Below are positions 1 through 8,885 of a stretch of DNA of 64,000 nucleotides, one piece after another; position 1 is the first letter of the stretch, and each line of letters starts with the position of its first letter. The translations under genes were made by a program, and so were the position numbers. The DNA is taken from contig NZ_FNOS01000001.1 in assembly GCF_900107115.1 (NCBI RefSeq), forward strand, positions 124,001 to 188,000, in the 5' to 3' direction. The DNA comes from Salimicrobium album. Lineage in GTDB: Bacteria; Bacillota; Bacilli; Bacillales; Halobacillaceae. Under the pieces are notes generated by a model. That model made no database searches. It saw only the letters and a list, made by a program, of their open reading frames with translations, and was not told the origin of the DNA.

Positions 1-464
1 TCTCCGATGATATACTTACCATCTCCATTCACAAGGACACCGTCACTGTCGAGGTAAAAATTTCCGGCTCTTGAAAAAGTGACATTCTCATCCCCCTGCA
101 GGCTTCCGCCCGTAGCTGTTCCATCCCCGCTTTCATACATAGCGAACATCCCGTCCCCTTCTATGGAAAGGTCCAGAGGCCGGTTAGTTGTTTGTCTGTT
201 TCCCTGGGTGTGCAGGTTATCGATGGTGCCTACTTTGGAACCGAGACCGACCTGTTTAGCATTCACTCCGCCGAGCGTACGCCCGGGGCCGCCCCCAAGC
301 GGGCCCTGAGCACCCTGCATCGTCTGACTCATCATCCCCTGGAACGTCGTTCTTCCTTTTTTGAAACCGAAAGTATTTACGTTGGCAATGTTATTTCCTA
401 TCGTATCAAGCTTCGTCTGAAAACCTTTCATTCCTGAAATTCCCGAGTACATGGATCGTAGCAT
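1..464 (-). CDS. flgE: Flagellar hook protein FlgE, N-terminal part (cut by window edge)
   Basis: Encodes the N-terminal ~154 residues of a hook/rod-type axial protein that polymerises outside the cell to form the flagellar hook. The translation starts MLRSMYSGISGMK and contains GNNIANVNTFGFKKGR, the coiled-coil signature shared by FlgB/FlgC/FlgE/FlgG proteins; the SGISGMK...TFGFKK form matches Bacillus FlgE. I chose the ATG at 464 because GAGAGG lies about 9 nt upstream; another in-frame ATG at 473 sits directly on that site. The gene follows flgD and the TIGR02530 gene, as expected for hook protein after hook cap. The C-terminus lies outside the window. FlgG is the main alternative because these paralogues share this N-terminus. 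Confidence 0.88.
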   Translation of the reverse strand, partial: MLRSMYSGISGMKGFQTKLDTIGNNIANVNTFGFKKGRTTFQGMMSQTMQGAQGPLGGGPGRTLGGVNAKQVGLGSKVGTIDNLHTQGNRQTTNRPLDLSIEGDGMFAMYESGDGTATGGSLQGDENVTFSRAGNFYLDSDGVLVNGDGKYIIG

Positions 465-542
465 GTTATTCATCCTCTCTTTAATTCAATCGCTTCTGTC
501 CATCCGCGATTGGAAGGCTTCCTTTATAAGGTCCGGCCTTTG

Positions 543-914
543 TTACATAATTATCGTCCCGTCGATGTTGGTGAAAAGACGGCTGTTCGCCGATTGTTTA
601 TCCATCGCGGTGACTACGGTATTGCTGTTCGTGTTTACCACCAGCACAGCTTCCTTCGTAAGTACAAGCGAATCACGTACGCCTTTTCGTTTCGCTTCGG
701 TCAATTTCTCCCCGATTTTATTCCACTGTTCGGAGGGTATTTCTATATTTCTTTCTTCCAGTCTCTGTCTGGCATGTTTACTTAACGTAAGCTGCTGACC
801 CAGCACTTCCTGAAAGGAGCGGTCCGTTTCTTTCGGTTTCGACCTTTCACGATTCACATCCAGTGGCATCGGGTGATAGGACCTGTGGATTTTAGGTTCC
901 ATGTTGGTCGCCAT
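543..914 (-). CDS. TIGR02530-family flagellar operon protein
   Basis: Small soluble protein of 123 residues. Its central part, LTLSKHARQRLEERNIEI through SLVLTKEAVLVVN, resembles the TIGR02530 family found between flgD and flgE in many Firmicutes. B. subtilis lacks a clear copy in its fla/che operon. Its biochemical role is not known; the position between hook cap and hook protein suggests a part in hook assembly (inference). No signal peptide or membrane segment is visible. The start overlaps the flgD end by 23 nt, indicating translational coupling. The ATG at 914 has only a poor ribosome site, so the ATG at 902 is also possible. Confidence 0.8.
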   Translation of the reverse strand: MATNMEPKIHRSYHPMPLDVNRERSKPKETDRSFQEVLGQQLTLSKHARQRLEERNIEIPSEQWNKIGEKLTEAKRKGVRDSLVLTKEAVLVVNTNSNTVVTAMDKQSANSRLFTNIDGTIIM

Positions 915-1353
915 CCCTGTTATTTCTCACTTCCTGGATGCTGCTCACAGGTACACGGGCTCCATCATCTAATTTAAGGAAAACCTCTCCTTCTTTCAGA
1001 CTCACGGCTTCCACAACTCCGCTTTTCAGTTCTCCCCGGTCCCCTTCACTTTGCTCTTCCGGGAAATACGCAATCTCTTTAGCAATCATGTGACTGTATT
1101 CGGCTACGGAACCTTCTGATTTATTAAAATACTTTTCGAATGTATTACTCATATTCGTCATCTGTTCCAGCTGAGTAAATTGTGCCATTTGAGCAACGAA
1201 ATCCTTGTCTTTCATCGGATCAAGCGGACTCTGATTCTGCAGCTGACTCATAAGTATTTTCAGGAAATCATCTTTTCCGAGAGTGCCGGCTTCCTGATTA
1301 TCTCTTTTTTTTATGTGGTTCTCGAGATAATACGTAGAATCGATTGTGTTCAA
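892..1353 (-). CDS. flgD: Flagellar hook capping protein FlgD
   Basis: FlgD sits at the tip of the growing hook and is needed to polymerise FlgE. The conserved FlgD N-terminal region is clear: GKDDFLKILMSQLQNQSP followed by DPMKDKDFVAQMAQFTQLEQM. The C-terminal part is short (about 153 residues in all), as in Bacillus FlgD, and lacks the larger Tudor/FnIII region of enterobacterial proteins. I prefer the TTG at 1353 (protein LNTIDSTYYL...), because AGGTGG lies 5 nt upstream of it; the in-frame GTG at 1362 falls inside that ribosome site. It is located directly downstream of fliK and overlaps the next gene. Confidence 0.9.
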   Translation of the reverse strand: MNTIDSTYYLENHIKKRDNQEAGTLGKDDFLKILMSQLQNQSPLDPMKDKDFVAQMAQFTQLEQMTNMSNTFEKYFNKSEGSVAEYSHMIAKEIAYFPEEQSEGDRGELKSGVVEAVSLKEGEVFLKLDDGARVPVSSIQEVRNNRDGDQHGT

Positions 1354-1362
1354 TTCGACCAC

Positions 1363-2778
1363 CTAAACTTTCTCATTTAGTATTTCGGAAAAAGAGAGTT
1401 CTTCCGTTTTCAATTCTTCGTCTGTCTCTTCTTCAAAAGTCGGGGTGCGAGCTTCTTCTTCCCTCTCTTCTCTTCCATCCGGAGAGTCTCTTTCGTAAAG
1501 GAACTGCTGATTAAAGTTCGGTTCGACTTTTTCAACGACTACCTGATGGGGAGCGAACATGGAACGTAGTTGATGCATGTTGCTTTCGAGTGTTTCCTTC
1601 GCCGCCTGCGTACTCACTATCATCCTGACAGTGGTCTCACCGCCTGATTGGGAGAATTTCAGAATCATTTCACCGAGAGACGACGGTTTCAACTTAATCA
1701 GCATACGCTGATTCCCCGCTTCATCATGAAAAATCCGGCTGGTAGTAATCATTTCCTGGATCTGTTTAAGGAATTTCTGCCGTCCCGGGTTTTGCGAATC
1801 CGTGGAAACGTTTTGGACCGTCATCTGCTCCGCTTTACTCATGGGCATAAAAAAACCGGGGAGGACATTTTTCTCTGTTTTCACTTCCGATACTGCAACG
1901 GGATGGTTGGAGCGACTTGAAACAGCTTGCGTTCCCCATTTTTCCGTTTCTTTTACGGGTAACTTCCCTCTCTCCCGTATTGGAGCAGGCAGAGATGTTT
2001 CCTCTTTTATAATGTTCACCAGTTTCCTGAACAGCTTTTTCTCTTCTTCAGAACCTGTTGTTTCAGCTGCCGGAACGGTGCCGGTCCGACCTTCCGGAGT
2101 TGCGATGAATTTTTCAAGCAGACTTTTAAGAACTTTCACATCTTCTTTATTTACTCTTCCGGCTGCTTTTAGCGTGTGCAGAAGAGTCCGGAAGGTCTGA
2201 AACGTATTTTCTTTTTCCTCTCCGGAAGCGCGCTCGCCTCCTTTACTTTGTGGCGGCGGTTCTGAAGCTAAAAGGTTCATAAGCAAAGTGAAAACAGTAG
2301 ATGTCTCACCGGAAGGTACTCTGTTCAGCAGGTCCGTCAATTCACCGATCGTCGTTCCGTCACTTTCGTGCGTTGCTTGCAACGGCGATTCAGGGATGAC
2401 CGTATTCTCTTCAATCGCTTTCAAGACTTTGTTTATCATTTCGATTTCCGTGGATAAATTTCCGCTTACCGCTTCTTCACTTAAAAACAGCCCTGGTTCC
2501 ACTTCCGCCTCTGTCGCCTTTATATAAAACATATCTGTAACTGCCTCTCCGTTTGTCCGCGAAGGCTCGGGCAAGAGCACATACTCTTCAATCGCTTTCA
2601 TGATTTTGCTAATTATTTTATTTTCCGAGGATGCTTCCATTCCATCATTGGCTGATTTCATGTTCAAAATCAACTCGGCAAACCCGCCTGAAGCCGACTG
2701 CGATACGGCTTTTTCTGTGAAGGGAACGGATTTCTCCGATAAATTAACGGCTGGCAAAGGTCCCATTATTTTCAACAC
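1363..2778 (-). CDS. fliK: Flagellar hook-length control protein FliK
   Basis: Secreted molecular ruler that measures hook length and triggers the FlhB export switch. The C-terminal Flg_hook domain (about residues 350-425) is recognisable from MLIKLKPSSLGEMILKF, TVRMIVS and the SMFAPHQVVVEKVEPN stretch. The preceding ~330 residues are low-complexity and variable, as usual for FliK. They contain three imperfect copies of a 17-residue unit (KIMKAIEEYVLLPEPSR near residue 60, then near 119 and 254). The C-terminal tail is strongly acidic. Starts GTG 2778 and TTG 2775 both follow AAGGAGG, so the exact N-terminus is uncertain. Identity rests on the C-terminal domain plus operon position between motE and flgD. 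Confidence 0.87.
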   Translation of the reverse strand: MLKIMGPLPAVNLSEKSVPFTEKAVSQSASGGFAELILNMKSANDGMEASSENKIISKIMKAIEEYVLLPEPSRTNGEAVTDMFYIKATEAEVEPGLFLSEEAVSGNLSTEIEMINKVLKAIEENTVIPESPLQATHESDGTTIGELTDLLNRVPSGETSTVFTLLMNLLASEPPPQSKGGERASGEEKENTFQTFRTLLHTLKAAGRVNKEDVKVLKSLLEKFIATPEGRTGTVPAAETTGSEEEKKLFRKLVNIIKEETSLPAPIRERGKLPVKETEKWGTQAVSSRSNHPVAVSEVKTEKNVLPGFFMPMSKAEQMTVQNVSTDSQNPGRQKFLKQIQEMITTSRIFHDEAGNQRMLIKLKPSSLGEMILKFSQSGGETTVRMIVSTQAAKETLESNMHQLRSMFAPHQVVVEKVEPNFNQQFLYERDSPDGREEREEEARTPTFEEETDEELKTEELSFSEILNEKV

Positions 2779-2795
2779 TTTCACCTCCTTTCCAT

Positions 2796-3371
2796 TCAGT
2801 CAGACGCCAGAAGCTCCGCTACAGTTGCTCCGGTTTCCGGCTCCATTGCGGCAAGTATTTCTCCTCTGGCTTCACTTTCCGTTTCTCTCAGTACTTCTAC
2901 AACAATAGCCAACTCCATATTTTCGGATATCGAAGCAGCTTTCTCAGGATCCATTTCTTCAAAGGAACCCGCCAATTCTGTAACATTCGTATTTTGTTCA
3001 TTTTCTTCCTTATCTTCTTTATCGGTTGCACTGCTTTCCAATGTAGCTATTTCCTGTTTCATATCTTCAATTTTACTGTCTTTGGCTTTAACGGTACCTT
3101 TAAGCTCCTCGATTTCTTTTTTGTAGTTTTCCACATTTGATTCGAGCTCGGCACTTTTCCGCTCGTTCCGCTTTTCTTCTTCCGCATTATCCGTTTCAGT
3201 GAATCCCGGAATTTTCCGGCCAACTTCAGCAGCTTCCTCCATTACGTTCATCCCCATCATCTTCATTACAACAATAGTAAAAATGCCCACAAAAATGAGG
3301 GGGACTACTATAACGAAAAAGAACCATTGTAATTTTCCGGCCTTCTGTTCCTCATTGTTTTTCCTGCTCAT
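2796..3371 (-). CDS. ylxF: MotE/YlxF-family flagellar protein (magnesium transporter MgtE N-terminal-like domain)
   Basis: A 191-residue protein with a single membrane segment near residues 15-37 (WFFFVIVVPLIFVGIFTIVV), then a coiled coil (about 65-120, rich in Glu/Lys heptads). The C-terminal module has FEEMDPEKAASISENM and ILAAMEPETGATVAELL, typical of the MgtE_N-like MotE/YlxF family. Members lie between fliJ and fliK; a chaperone or stator-linked role has been proposed for MotE in other bacteria, but the exact function in Bacillus is unsettled. The ATG follows AGGTGATGAG and is 4 nt from fliJ, so the two are probably co-translated. Confidence 0.82.
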   Translation of the reverse strand: MSRKNNEEQKAGKLQWFFFVIVVPLIFVGIFTIVVMKMMGMNVMEEAAEVGRKIPGFTETDNAEEEKRNERKSAELESNVENYKKEIEELKGTVKAKDSKIEDMKQEIATLESSATDKEDKEENEQNTNVTELAGSFEEMDPEKAASISENMELAIVVEVLRETESEARGEILAAMEPETGATVAELLASD

Positions 3372-3375
3372 CTCA

Positions 3376-3822
3376 TCACCTGTTCACTCTGTTTGAGTAT
3401 TGCTGTAGAGATATCTCGTCCATTTCCCGGGCTTCCTCTTTTTTCAGCCAGCTGCTGTGTTCCTCTATTTTCAGCTCAATCAACTTCTCATATTTTTTCA
3501 CTTGTTTAAACGCTTCATTACGCTGATCTTCCAGCTCATTCATTTTGAATCTTGCTTCCTGCACCCGGGGATGGAGCTGTTTCACTTCATCTTCTACCAT
3601 TTGCACCGCATACTGATGATGCTGGATGGACGAAAGGTCCACCATCCCCCCGGAAAGATTATCATCAATTTTCATCTCCAGTTCCTCCTTTTCTTTCAGG
3701 AGGTTGTACAGAGACGTCGCTTTTTCTTCAAAAGTATCAACGGCTGCCTGATAGTTCTTCTGCATCTGATCTTTTTCCCGTTCCTTGAATTTCTTCAAAT
3801 TCAGAAAAGCATTTATGTTCAC
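3376..3822 (-). CDS. fliJ: Flagellar export chaperone FliJ
   Basis: FliJ is the soluble stalk-like coiled-coil subunit that works with the FliI ATPase and FliH in flagellar type III export. The 148-residue product is almost wholly helical coiled coil with no membrane segment. It has the pattern KEREKDQMQKNYQAAVDTF near the N-terminus and KKYEKLIELKIEEH near the end, similar in length to Bacillus FliJ. It starts with GTG at 3822 after GGTGG at 7 nt spacing. Sequence conservation in this family is low, so the call leans on size, coiled-coil character and position between fliI and ylxF. Confidence 0.87.
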   Translation of the reverse strand: MNINAFLNLKKFKEREKDQMQKNYQAAVDTFEEKATSLYNLLKEKEELEMKIDDNLSGGMVDLSSIQHHQYAVQMVEDEVKQLHPRVQEARFKMNELEDQRNEAFKQVKKYEKLIELKIEEHSSWLKKEEAREMDEISLQQYSNRVNR

Positions 3823-3876
3823 TATTATTCCACCTTCTACAGACGCTTCTTTTATCTGTGGGCTATGTCTTTGAAA

Positions 3877-5193
3877 TTATCCATCTGTCAGAAACAATTC
3901 TTCAAGCTCTGCTACTGTCAGCTCGTAAGGTGCTTTTTCCATAGTTTCCTGCGAAAGGAAATTAATCAGTTCCGGGTACTTGCCGATGGCCGCATCAATA
4001 CTTTTGCTGCTCCCTTTTTTATAAGCGCCGATCTGGATTAATTCTTTATTCTCTTCGTACGTCGACAGCAGGGAGCGGAACTGCTTCGCTGTCTGCAGAT
4101 GGCGTTCGGTGACAATCTGATTCATAACTCTGCTTACTGAACTGAGTACGTCCAGTGCAGGATATCTCCCCTGCTCCGCTATTTTACGGTTAAGGATAAA
4201 ATGGCCGTCCAGTATGCCCCGGACAGTGTCCGATATAGGTTCGTTGAAGTCGTCTCCGTCCACGAGTACAGTGTAAAAAGCAGTGATAGTACCCTCTGCA
4301 CTGCTCCCGGTCCGTTCCAGCAGCTTTGGAAGCATAGCGAATACGGAAGGGGTATACCCTTTAGTGGTCGGCGGCTCTCCTGTAGCGAGGCCGATTTCCC
4401 GCTGAGCCATTGCGACCCTGGTCACCGAATCCATCATTAAATTTACGTCGTACCCGAGAGATCTGAAATATTCACTGATGGCTGTGGCCGTATACGCTCC
4501 CTTTTGCCTGAGCAGAGCCGGCTGATCCGAGGTAGCCACGACAACGATTGAACGTTCAAGCCCTTCTTCTCCGAGATCGTTCTCCAAAAATTCCCTTACT
4601 TCTCTTCCCCGCTCCCCTATAAGGGCTATGACGTTAATATCTGCCGAGCTGTTACGCGCTATCATACCGAGCAGCGTACTTTTCCCGACGCCACTCCCAG
4701 CAAAAATACCTATTCTCTGCCCTTTCCCGACGGTCAACAGGCTGTCTATGGCCCTTACCCCGAGTTCAATCGGCTCTCTGATTCTCGGACGGGAAAGAGG
4801 GTTCGGAGGAGACTGGTTCGTTTCGAATTTATCGAGTCCGAGAGGGTGGGCACCTCCATCCATCGGCTCTCCGAGCGCGTTCAGTACCGAACCGATGAGG
4901 CCCCTGCCGACTTTAATATTCAAGGGACTGTGGGTAGCTTCCACAAGACTTCCCGGTCTGATTTCAACCATCTCCTGATAGGGCATCAACAGTATATTTT
5001 CTCCCTGAAATCCCACAACTTCCGACAGGATCATCCCGTTTTCCGCTTTCGGACAATGGATATAGCACACATCACCTATGGAAGCTTCCGGTCCTTTCGA
5101 TTCCACCATCAGTCCTACCACTCTGTGAATCCTCCCATAATGCTTATACCTTTGCACCTGAGATATTTCTTCGGTGACTGCCGTTATATCCAT
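3877..5193 (-). CDS. fliI: Flagellum-specific ATPase FliI
   Basis: Hexameric F1-beta-like ATPase that energises substrate unfolding and entry into the flagellar export gate. The 438 residues contain an N-terminal beta-barrel region, Walker A GSGVGKST (about 166-173), the GERGREVREF motif, and Walker B-type VNLMMDSVTRVA followed by QREIGLATGEPP. The C-terminal RKIAEQGRYPALDVL region is typical of FliI/YscN ATPases rather than ATP synthase. The start ATG is 1 nt after the fliH stop, so the genes are coupled. Length and motifs are complete, with nothing missing. Confidence 0.97.
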   Translation of the reverse strand: MDITAVTEEISQVQRYKHYGRIHRVVGLMVESKGPEASIGDVCYIHCPKAENGMILSEVVGFQGENILLMPYQEMVEIRPGSLVEATHSPLNIKVGRGLIGSVLNALGEPMDGGAHPLGLDKFETNQSPPNPLSRPRIREPIELGVRAIDSLLTVGKGQRIGIFAGSGVGKSTLLGMIARNSSADINVIALIGERGREVREFLENDLGEEGLERSIVVVATSDQPALLRQKGAYTATAISEYFRSLGYDVNLMMDSVTRVAMAQREIGLATGEPPTTKGYTPSVFAMLPKLLERTGSSAEGTITAFYTVLVDGDDFNEPISDTVRGILDGHFILNRKIAEQGRYPALDVLSSVSRVMNQIVTERHLQTAKQFRSLLSTYEENKELIQIGAYKKGSSKSIDAAIGKYPELINFLSQETMEKAPYELTVAELEELFLTDG

Positions 5194-5194
5194 T

Positions 5195-5932
5195 TCATTC
5201 TCCTTCCTTCACAAGCTCAATGACCGCTTTTCTGATCAGATCCAGCTGACTGTCGACACTTGCATCTATTCTTCCGAAAGGTGATTCGACATAGCAATCC
5301 AGTGGATCGTCAAAATGCTTAACATAGACGGAGACACGGGCTTCGGAATTAATCGTTTTTCTGAGCTCCTCCCGGTATACAGCTACCTGTTCATAAAAAT
5401 CGGGATGCACATAAATAGAAACAGCCGGCTGATCGGCCACTTCTTTCACGGCTTCAGCGACCAGATGCTGGAACTGTTCAGGATGGTCCTGAAGTGATTG
5501 CCCGAGTATGTTTTTGGCTGCGTGCATGGCAATATGCAGCACATCCATTTCGGCACTTTTAATTTTTTCCATCCGCTCTTTTTCTGCCTGATTGATAAGA
5601 TTGTTCAGTTTTGCAATTAATGAGTCGTACCTTGCTTCGGCCTGCTGCATCCCTTCGGTGTAACCTGACTCGTATGCCTCTTCTCTGGCTGCTGCAAAAA
5701 CGATCCCCCTTTCTTCCTCAAGGGCCTCTCTTTCTTTTTCTGCCCTGGCCTTCGCACCGTTCAGCAGCTTCTCTGCCTGCTGTTTTCTTTGTTCAAAAAA
5801 AGACTCTGCTTCCTCTTCTCTCTGCATGATTTCTTCGTTTTTTGCCGGCAGCCGCTCTTCACTTCCGCGTGAGTGTCCTTCACCCGCAGGGAAAGAGCGG
5901 ATGGGTATGATACGTTTAGACAATGATGTCAT
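5195..5932 (-). CDS. fliH: Flagellar assembly protein FliH
   Basis: FliH is the peripheral stalk-like regulator of FliI that docks the ATPase to the export apparatus and C-ring. The product (about 245 residues) has a long Glu/Gln/Lys/Ala-rich coiled coil (residues ~40-110) containing AREEAYESGYTEGMQQAEA, the usual glycine-containing linker. It is followed by the V-ATPase E-subunit-like C-terminal domain (HIAMHAAKNILGQSL ... VYVKHFDDPLDCYVESPFGRIDAS). I use ATG 5932, which follows GGAGGAGGAG inside the fliG 3' end and gives a 17-nt overlap; the open frame extends further but without an upstream ribosome site. Confidence 0.9.
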   Translation of the reverse strand: MTSLSKRIIPIRSFPAGEGHSRGSEERLPAKNEEIMQREEEAESFFEQRKQQAEKLLNGAKARAEKEREALEEERGIVFAAAREEAYESGYTEGMQQAEARYDSLIAKLNNLINQAEKERMEKIKSAEMDVLHIAMHAAKNILGQSLQDHPEQFQHLVAEAVKEVADQPAVSIYVHPDFYEQVAVYREELRKTINSEARVSVYVKHFDDPLDCYVESPFGRIDASVDSQLDLIRKAVIELVKEGE

Positions 5933-6923
5933 CTCCTCCTCCGCGGGCGATGACAATCTCACCTATCTCTTCAAGTTGTCTGATAGTGCCCACCACTCTC
6001 GTCTGGGCTTCTTCGACATCTCTCAGGCGGACAGGGCCCATAATTTCCATTTCTTCTCTGAAATTCTCAACCATTCTTTCCGACATGTTTTCAAACACCA
6101 CTTCCTGTACTTCGTCACTCGCAACTTTGAGAGACAGCTGTAAATCTTCGCCGTTAACCTCTCTGATCACCCGTTGTATCCCACGGTTATCGAGCGTTAC
6201 TATGTCTTCGAAGACAAACATCCGTTTCTTAATTTCTTCTGCAAGTTCAGGGTCCCGGGCTTCAAGTGCATCCAGAATTGTTTTCTCCGAACTTCGATCC
6301 ACCCCGTTCAGCACTTCCACTACAGCCTCTATACCGCCGGTTTCGGTATAGTTATTCGTTAACGTAGCCGACAGCTTATTTTCAAGTATCTGTTCCACTT
6401 CATAAATAACTTCCGGCGAAGTGGAATCCATCGTGGCGATTCTGCGCGCAATGTCCGCCTGTACTTCCTGGGGTAGCTCGGATAGAATCTGACCGGCCTG
6501 AGATGCATCCAGATATGAGAGAACTAAAGCTATAGTCTGAGGGTGTTCATTCTGGATGAAGTTGAGTACCTGGGCAGGTTCCGCTTTTCTGGCAAAGTCA
6601 AAAGGTTTTACCTGAAGGGAGGAAGTAAGTCGGCTCAGGATATTCGAGGCCTCGTCAGTCCCCACGGCTTTTTCCAGAACTTCTTTCGCATAAGAAATCC
6701 CGCCCTGTGAAATATAGTCCTGGGCGAGGGCGATCTGGTGAAATTGTTCGACTATCTCTTCTTTCTGAGTGCTGTCCACTTTCTGTACGGAAGAGATCTC
6801 AAGCGTCAGCTGTTCCATTTCTTCTTCACTCAGGTGTTTGTAAACCTGGGCGGCTACGTCCGGACCGAGCGATATAAGTAAGGCAGCCGCCTTCTGTTTA
6901 CCCGAGAGTTTTTTCTGCGGCAT
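5916..6923 (-). CDS. fliG: Flagellar motor switch protein FliG
   Basis: C-ring protein that contacts the stators and generates torque and switching. The 335 residues are the full family length. The N-terminal domain (KQKAAALLISLGPDVAAQVYKHL) binds FliF, the middle domain has EHPQTIALVLSYLD (about residue 126 onwards) for FliM binding, and the C-terminal domain has RMFVFEDIVTLDNRGIQRVI with the charged torque helix. It ends GGGDDIIV. It lies 12 nt downstream of fliF and overlaps fliH, so co-translation is likely. All landmarks of a working FliG are present. Confidence 0.97.
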   Translation of the reverse strand: MPQKKLSGKQKAAALLISLGPDVAAQVYKHLSEEEMEQLTLEISSVQKVDSTQKEEIVEQFHQIALAQDYISQGGISYAKEVLEKAVGTDEASNILSRLTSSLQVKPFDFARKAEPAQVLNFIQNEHPQTIALVLSYLDASQAGQILSELPQEVQADIARRIATMDSTSPEVIYEVEQILENKLSATLTNNYTETGGIEAVVEVLNGVDRSSEKTILDALEARDPELAEEIKKRMFVFEDIVTLDNRGIQRVIREVNGEDLQLSLKVASDEVQEVVFENMSERMVENFREEMEIMGPVRLRDVEEAQTRVVGTIRQLEEIGEIVIARGGGDDIIV

Positions 6924-6935
6924 TCAGCCACCTCC

Positions 6936-8531
6936 TTAATCTTCCGAAATCCAGGTTCGCAATAACTTAGCAAAATCTTCCGGATTTTCTTTTGCTATGA
7001 GTTCAAGCTGCTTTTTCCTTCTGGCTGCTTCATCATCCCGATCTTCCATGTCTGGTAACGGTTCGGAAACGGTCGTTGCTGGTGCTGTTTCTTCATAATA
7101 TTCTTCTTCGGTTCTGCGATTGCGGATAATTCTGAATACTAAGAAGATAAGACCAAGGATAAGCAGACCTCCGACGATGTATATCCACAACGGAATCTTC
7201 TTCGATTCTTCTTCTGTGAAAGAAGCACCCTGGAATTCCTGGAAAACGATGGACACACTGTCTTCCGGATTTACGTTCTCTTCATATTGAGTATTTATTG
7301 AAGTATTGATCATCGAGTTAAGCAGGGTATCGATTTCCCCGGAAACCTCTTCCTGTTCGGCTTCCGTCAAATATTCGAGTTCCCCGTTTTCATTCTGGCC
7401 GCTGGCAGTATCCACCGCTACCTGTATACCGAGATCCCGGATTTTGAAGGGACTTTCCTCTATATCCTTATAAATGCGATTGAACTCATTATTAACCGTT
7501 TCTTTCGTCATTTCATAATCACCCGGTCCCTCTCCGTCTTCTCCGGGGTAATTCTGCACGTCTTCATCGCCTGATCCTGCCACGCCCCCGGGGGCTCCTC
7601 CTCCGGTATAGGCTTCTTCGATCTTTTCTATACTGACAGGAAGCCCTTCCATTTCATCCGGATTTACGGATTCGACAAGTTCTTCCTTACGCTTTTCCTG
7701 AGTGAAGTCGATATCCGCAGTGACACTGGTCACCGCTTTCCCGGGACCCATCATGGCTCCGAGCATTTTCTGCACACGCTGCTGTATGTCCCGTTCTATC
7801 TGCTTTTTAGTTTCCTGCTGCTGAGTATAATCTGCAGCTCCGGCTACTGCATCAGAACTTTCGGGATCATAATATTCGAAATTCTGATCCATAATAGCTA
7901 TATTTTCATTAGTAAGATTGGGCACGGATTTCGATGCCAGGTTATACAATGCTTCGACCTGTCCTGCCTCAAGGCGGTGCCCGGGTTCCGTGTTCACTAC
8001 AATGGAAGCCGACGTCTGCTGCTGATCGTCCGAGACGAATACTTCTTCTTCCGGAATGTTGATCATCACTTTTGCATCATTGATCCCCTCGATGCTGCTC
8101 ATGAGGGCGGCGAGTTCCGTCTGCATGGAGTCGACACGTATCATATCGAATTCATTATCCGTCATCCCCCAGGATACGTTGTTACTGAAGAAACTGTAAT
8201 CGATGTTCCCGCTTTCCGGGATCCCGGCCGCTGCCAGGTCCACAAGAAGAGACTCTGCGTTCTCGGCGGGTACGCTGATGGTAGTACCCCCGTCCGTTAT
8301 CTCATATTCTACTCCCCGGGCTTCAAGTTCCCCTTTCACCTGCCCTACTTCCGACTGGGAAAGCTCCTGATAGAGCGGGACCATATTCGTTCTGGAAGCA
8401 AAAATACTAATAACTACTATAATGAACAAAAGAGCAAAAACTGATCCGACCATCAGTCTTTTTTGCCCTTTTGACCTATCTCTCCAGTAAGCAGTCGCTT
8501 TATTTTTAAAATCGTCAAATTTCTCGTTCAT
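6936..8531 (-). CDS. fliF: Flagellar MS-ring protein FliF
   Basis: Inner-membrane ring that founds the flagellar basal body. It has two membrane segments: residues ~28-48 (LMVGSVFALLFIIVVISIFAS) and near 445-465 (IPLWIYIVGGLLILGLIFLV). Between them are the YscJ/PRING domains, including SVGQ-type LYQELSQSEVGQVKGELE and VMINIPEEEVFV. A cytoplasmic C-terminal tail (RRKKQLELIAKENPEDFAKLLRTWISED) matches the FliG-binding peptide. I take the ATG at 8531 (MNEKFDDFKN), shortening the open frame by 7 residues; the upstream GGGGG site is weak. A Gly/Glu-rich periplasmic insert around residue 320 is variable in the family. Confidence 0.95.
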   Translation of the reverse strand: MNEKFDDFKNKATAYWRDRSKGQKRLMVGSVFALLFIIVVISIFASRTNMVPLYQELSQSEVGQVKGELEARGVEYEITDGGTTISVPAENAESLLVDLAAAGIPESGNIDYSFFSNNVSWGMTDNEFDMIRVDSMQTELAALMSSIEGINDAKVMINIPEEEVFVSDDQQQTSASIVVNTEPGHRLEAGQVEALYNLASKSVPNLTNENIAIMDQNFEYYDPESSDAVAGAADYTQQQETKKQIERDIQQRVQKMLGAMMGPGKAVTSVTADIDFTQEKRKEELVESVNPDEMEGLPVSIEKIEEAYTGGGAPGGVAGSGDEDVQNYPGEDGEGPGDYEMTKETVNNEFNRIYKDIEESPFKIRDLGIQVAVDTASGQNENGELEYLTEAEQEEVSGEIDTLLNSMINTSINTQYEENVNPEDSVSIVFQEFQGASFTEEESKKIPLWIYIVGGLLILGLIFLVFRIIRNRRTEEEYYEETAPATTVSEPLPDMEDRDDEAARRKKQLELIAKENPEDFAKLLRTWISED

Positions 8532-8580
8532 ATTAGCCCCCACAAAAAACAACCATATATTCGTATTTGTTTGTCAGAAT

Positions 8581-8874
8581 TTACACTTGCATTCTCATCA
8601 CTTCTTTATAGGCCTCAATCACTTTGGACTGAACTTCCGTGGCAGTAGACATCATGATGCTTGCTTTCTGAGAAGTGATCATTACGTTGTGCAAATCGTC
8701 CACCTCACCGCGGGCCAGCGCTTTAGTCATTTCATTGGATTCACCCTGCGCATTATTTACTCCGTCGATAGCGTTCTTCAAACTATCTCCGAACTTCGAG
8801 TGGACCTCGGAAGCCGACGGTCCGGGATTATCGCGTACTGCTATCTGGGGCAATCCGTTAATCGGGTTTACCAT
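8581..8874 (-). CDS. fliE: Flagellar hook-basal body complex protein FliE
   Basis: FliE is the small adapter that links the MS ring and export gate to the proximal rod. The 97-residue product has the family pattern near its end: NEMTKALARGEVDDLHNVMITSQKA broken by the usual MM-STATEVQSKVIEAYKEVMRMQV helix. Length is normal (about 100). No signal peptide is needed because it is exported by the flagellar apparatus. It lies between flgC and fliF, 11 nt after flgC, as in Bacillus fla/che operons. Confidence 0.95.
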   Translation of the reverse strand: MVNPINGLPQIAVRDNPGPSASEVHSKFGDSLKNAIDGVNNAQGESNEMTKALARGEVDDLHNVMITSQKASIMMSTATEVQSKVIEAYKEVMRMQV

Positions 8875-8885
8875 ATCTCCGCCTC

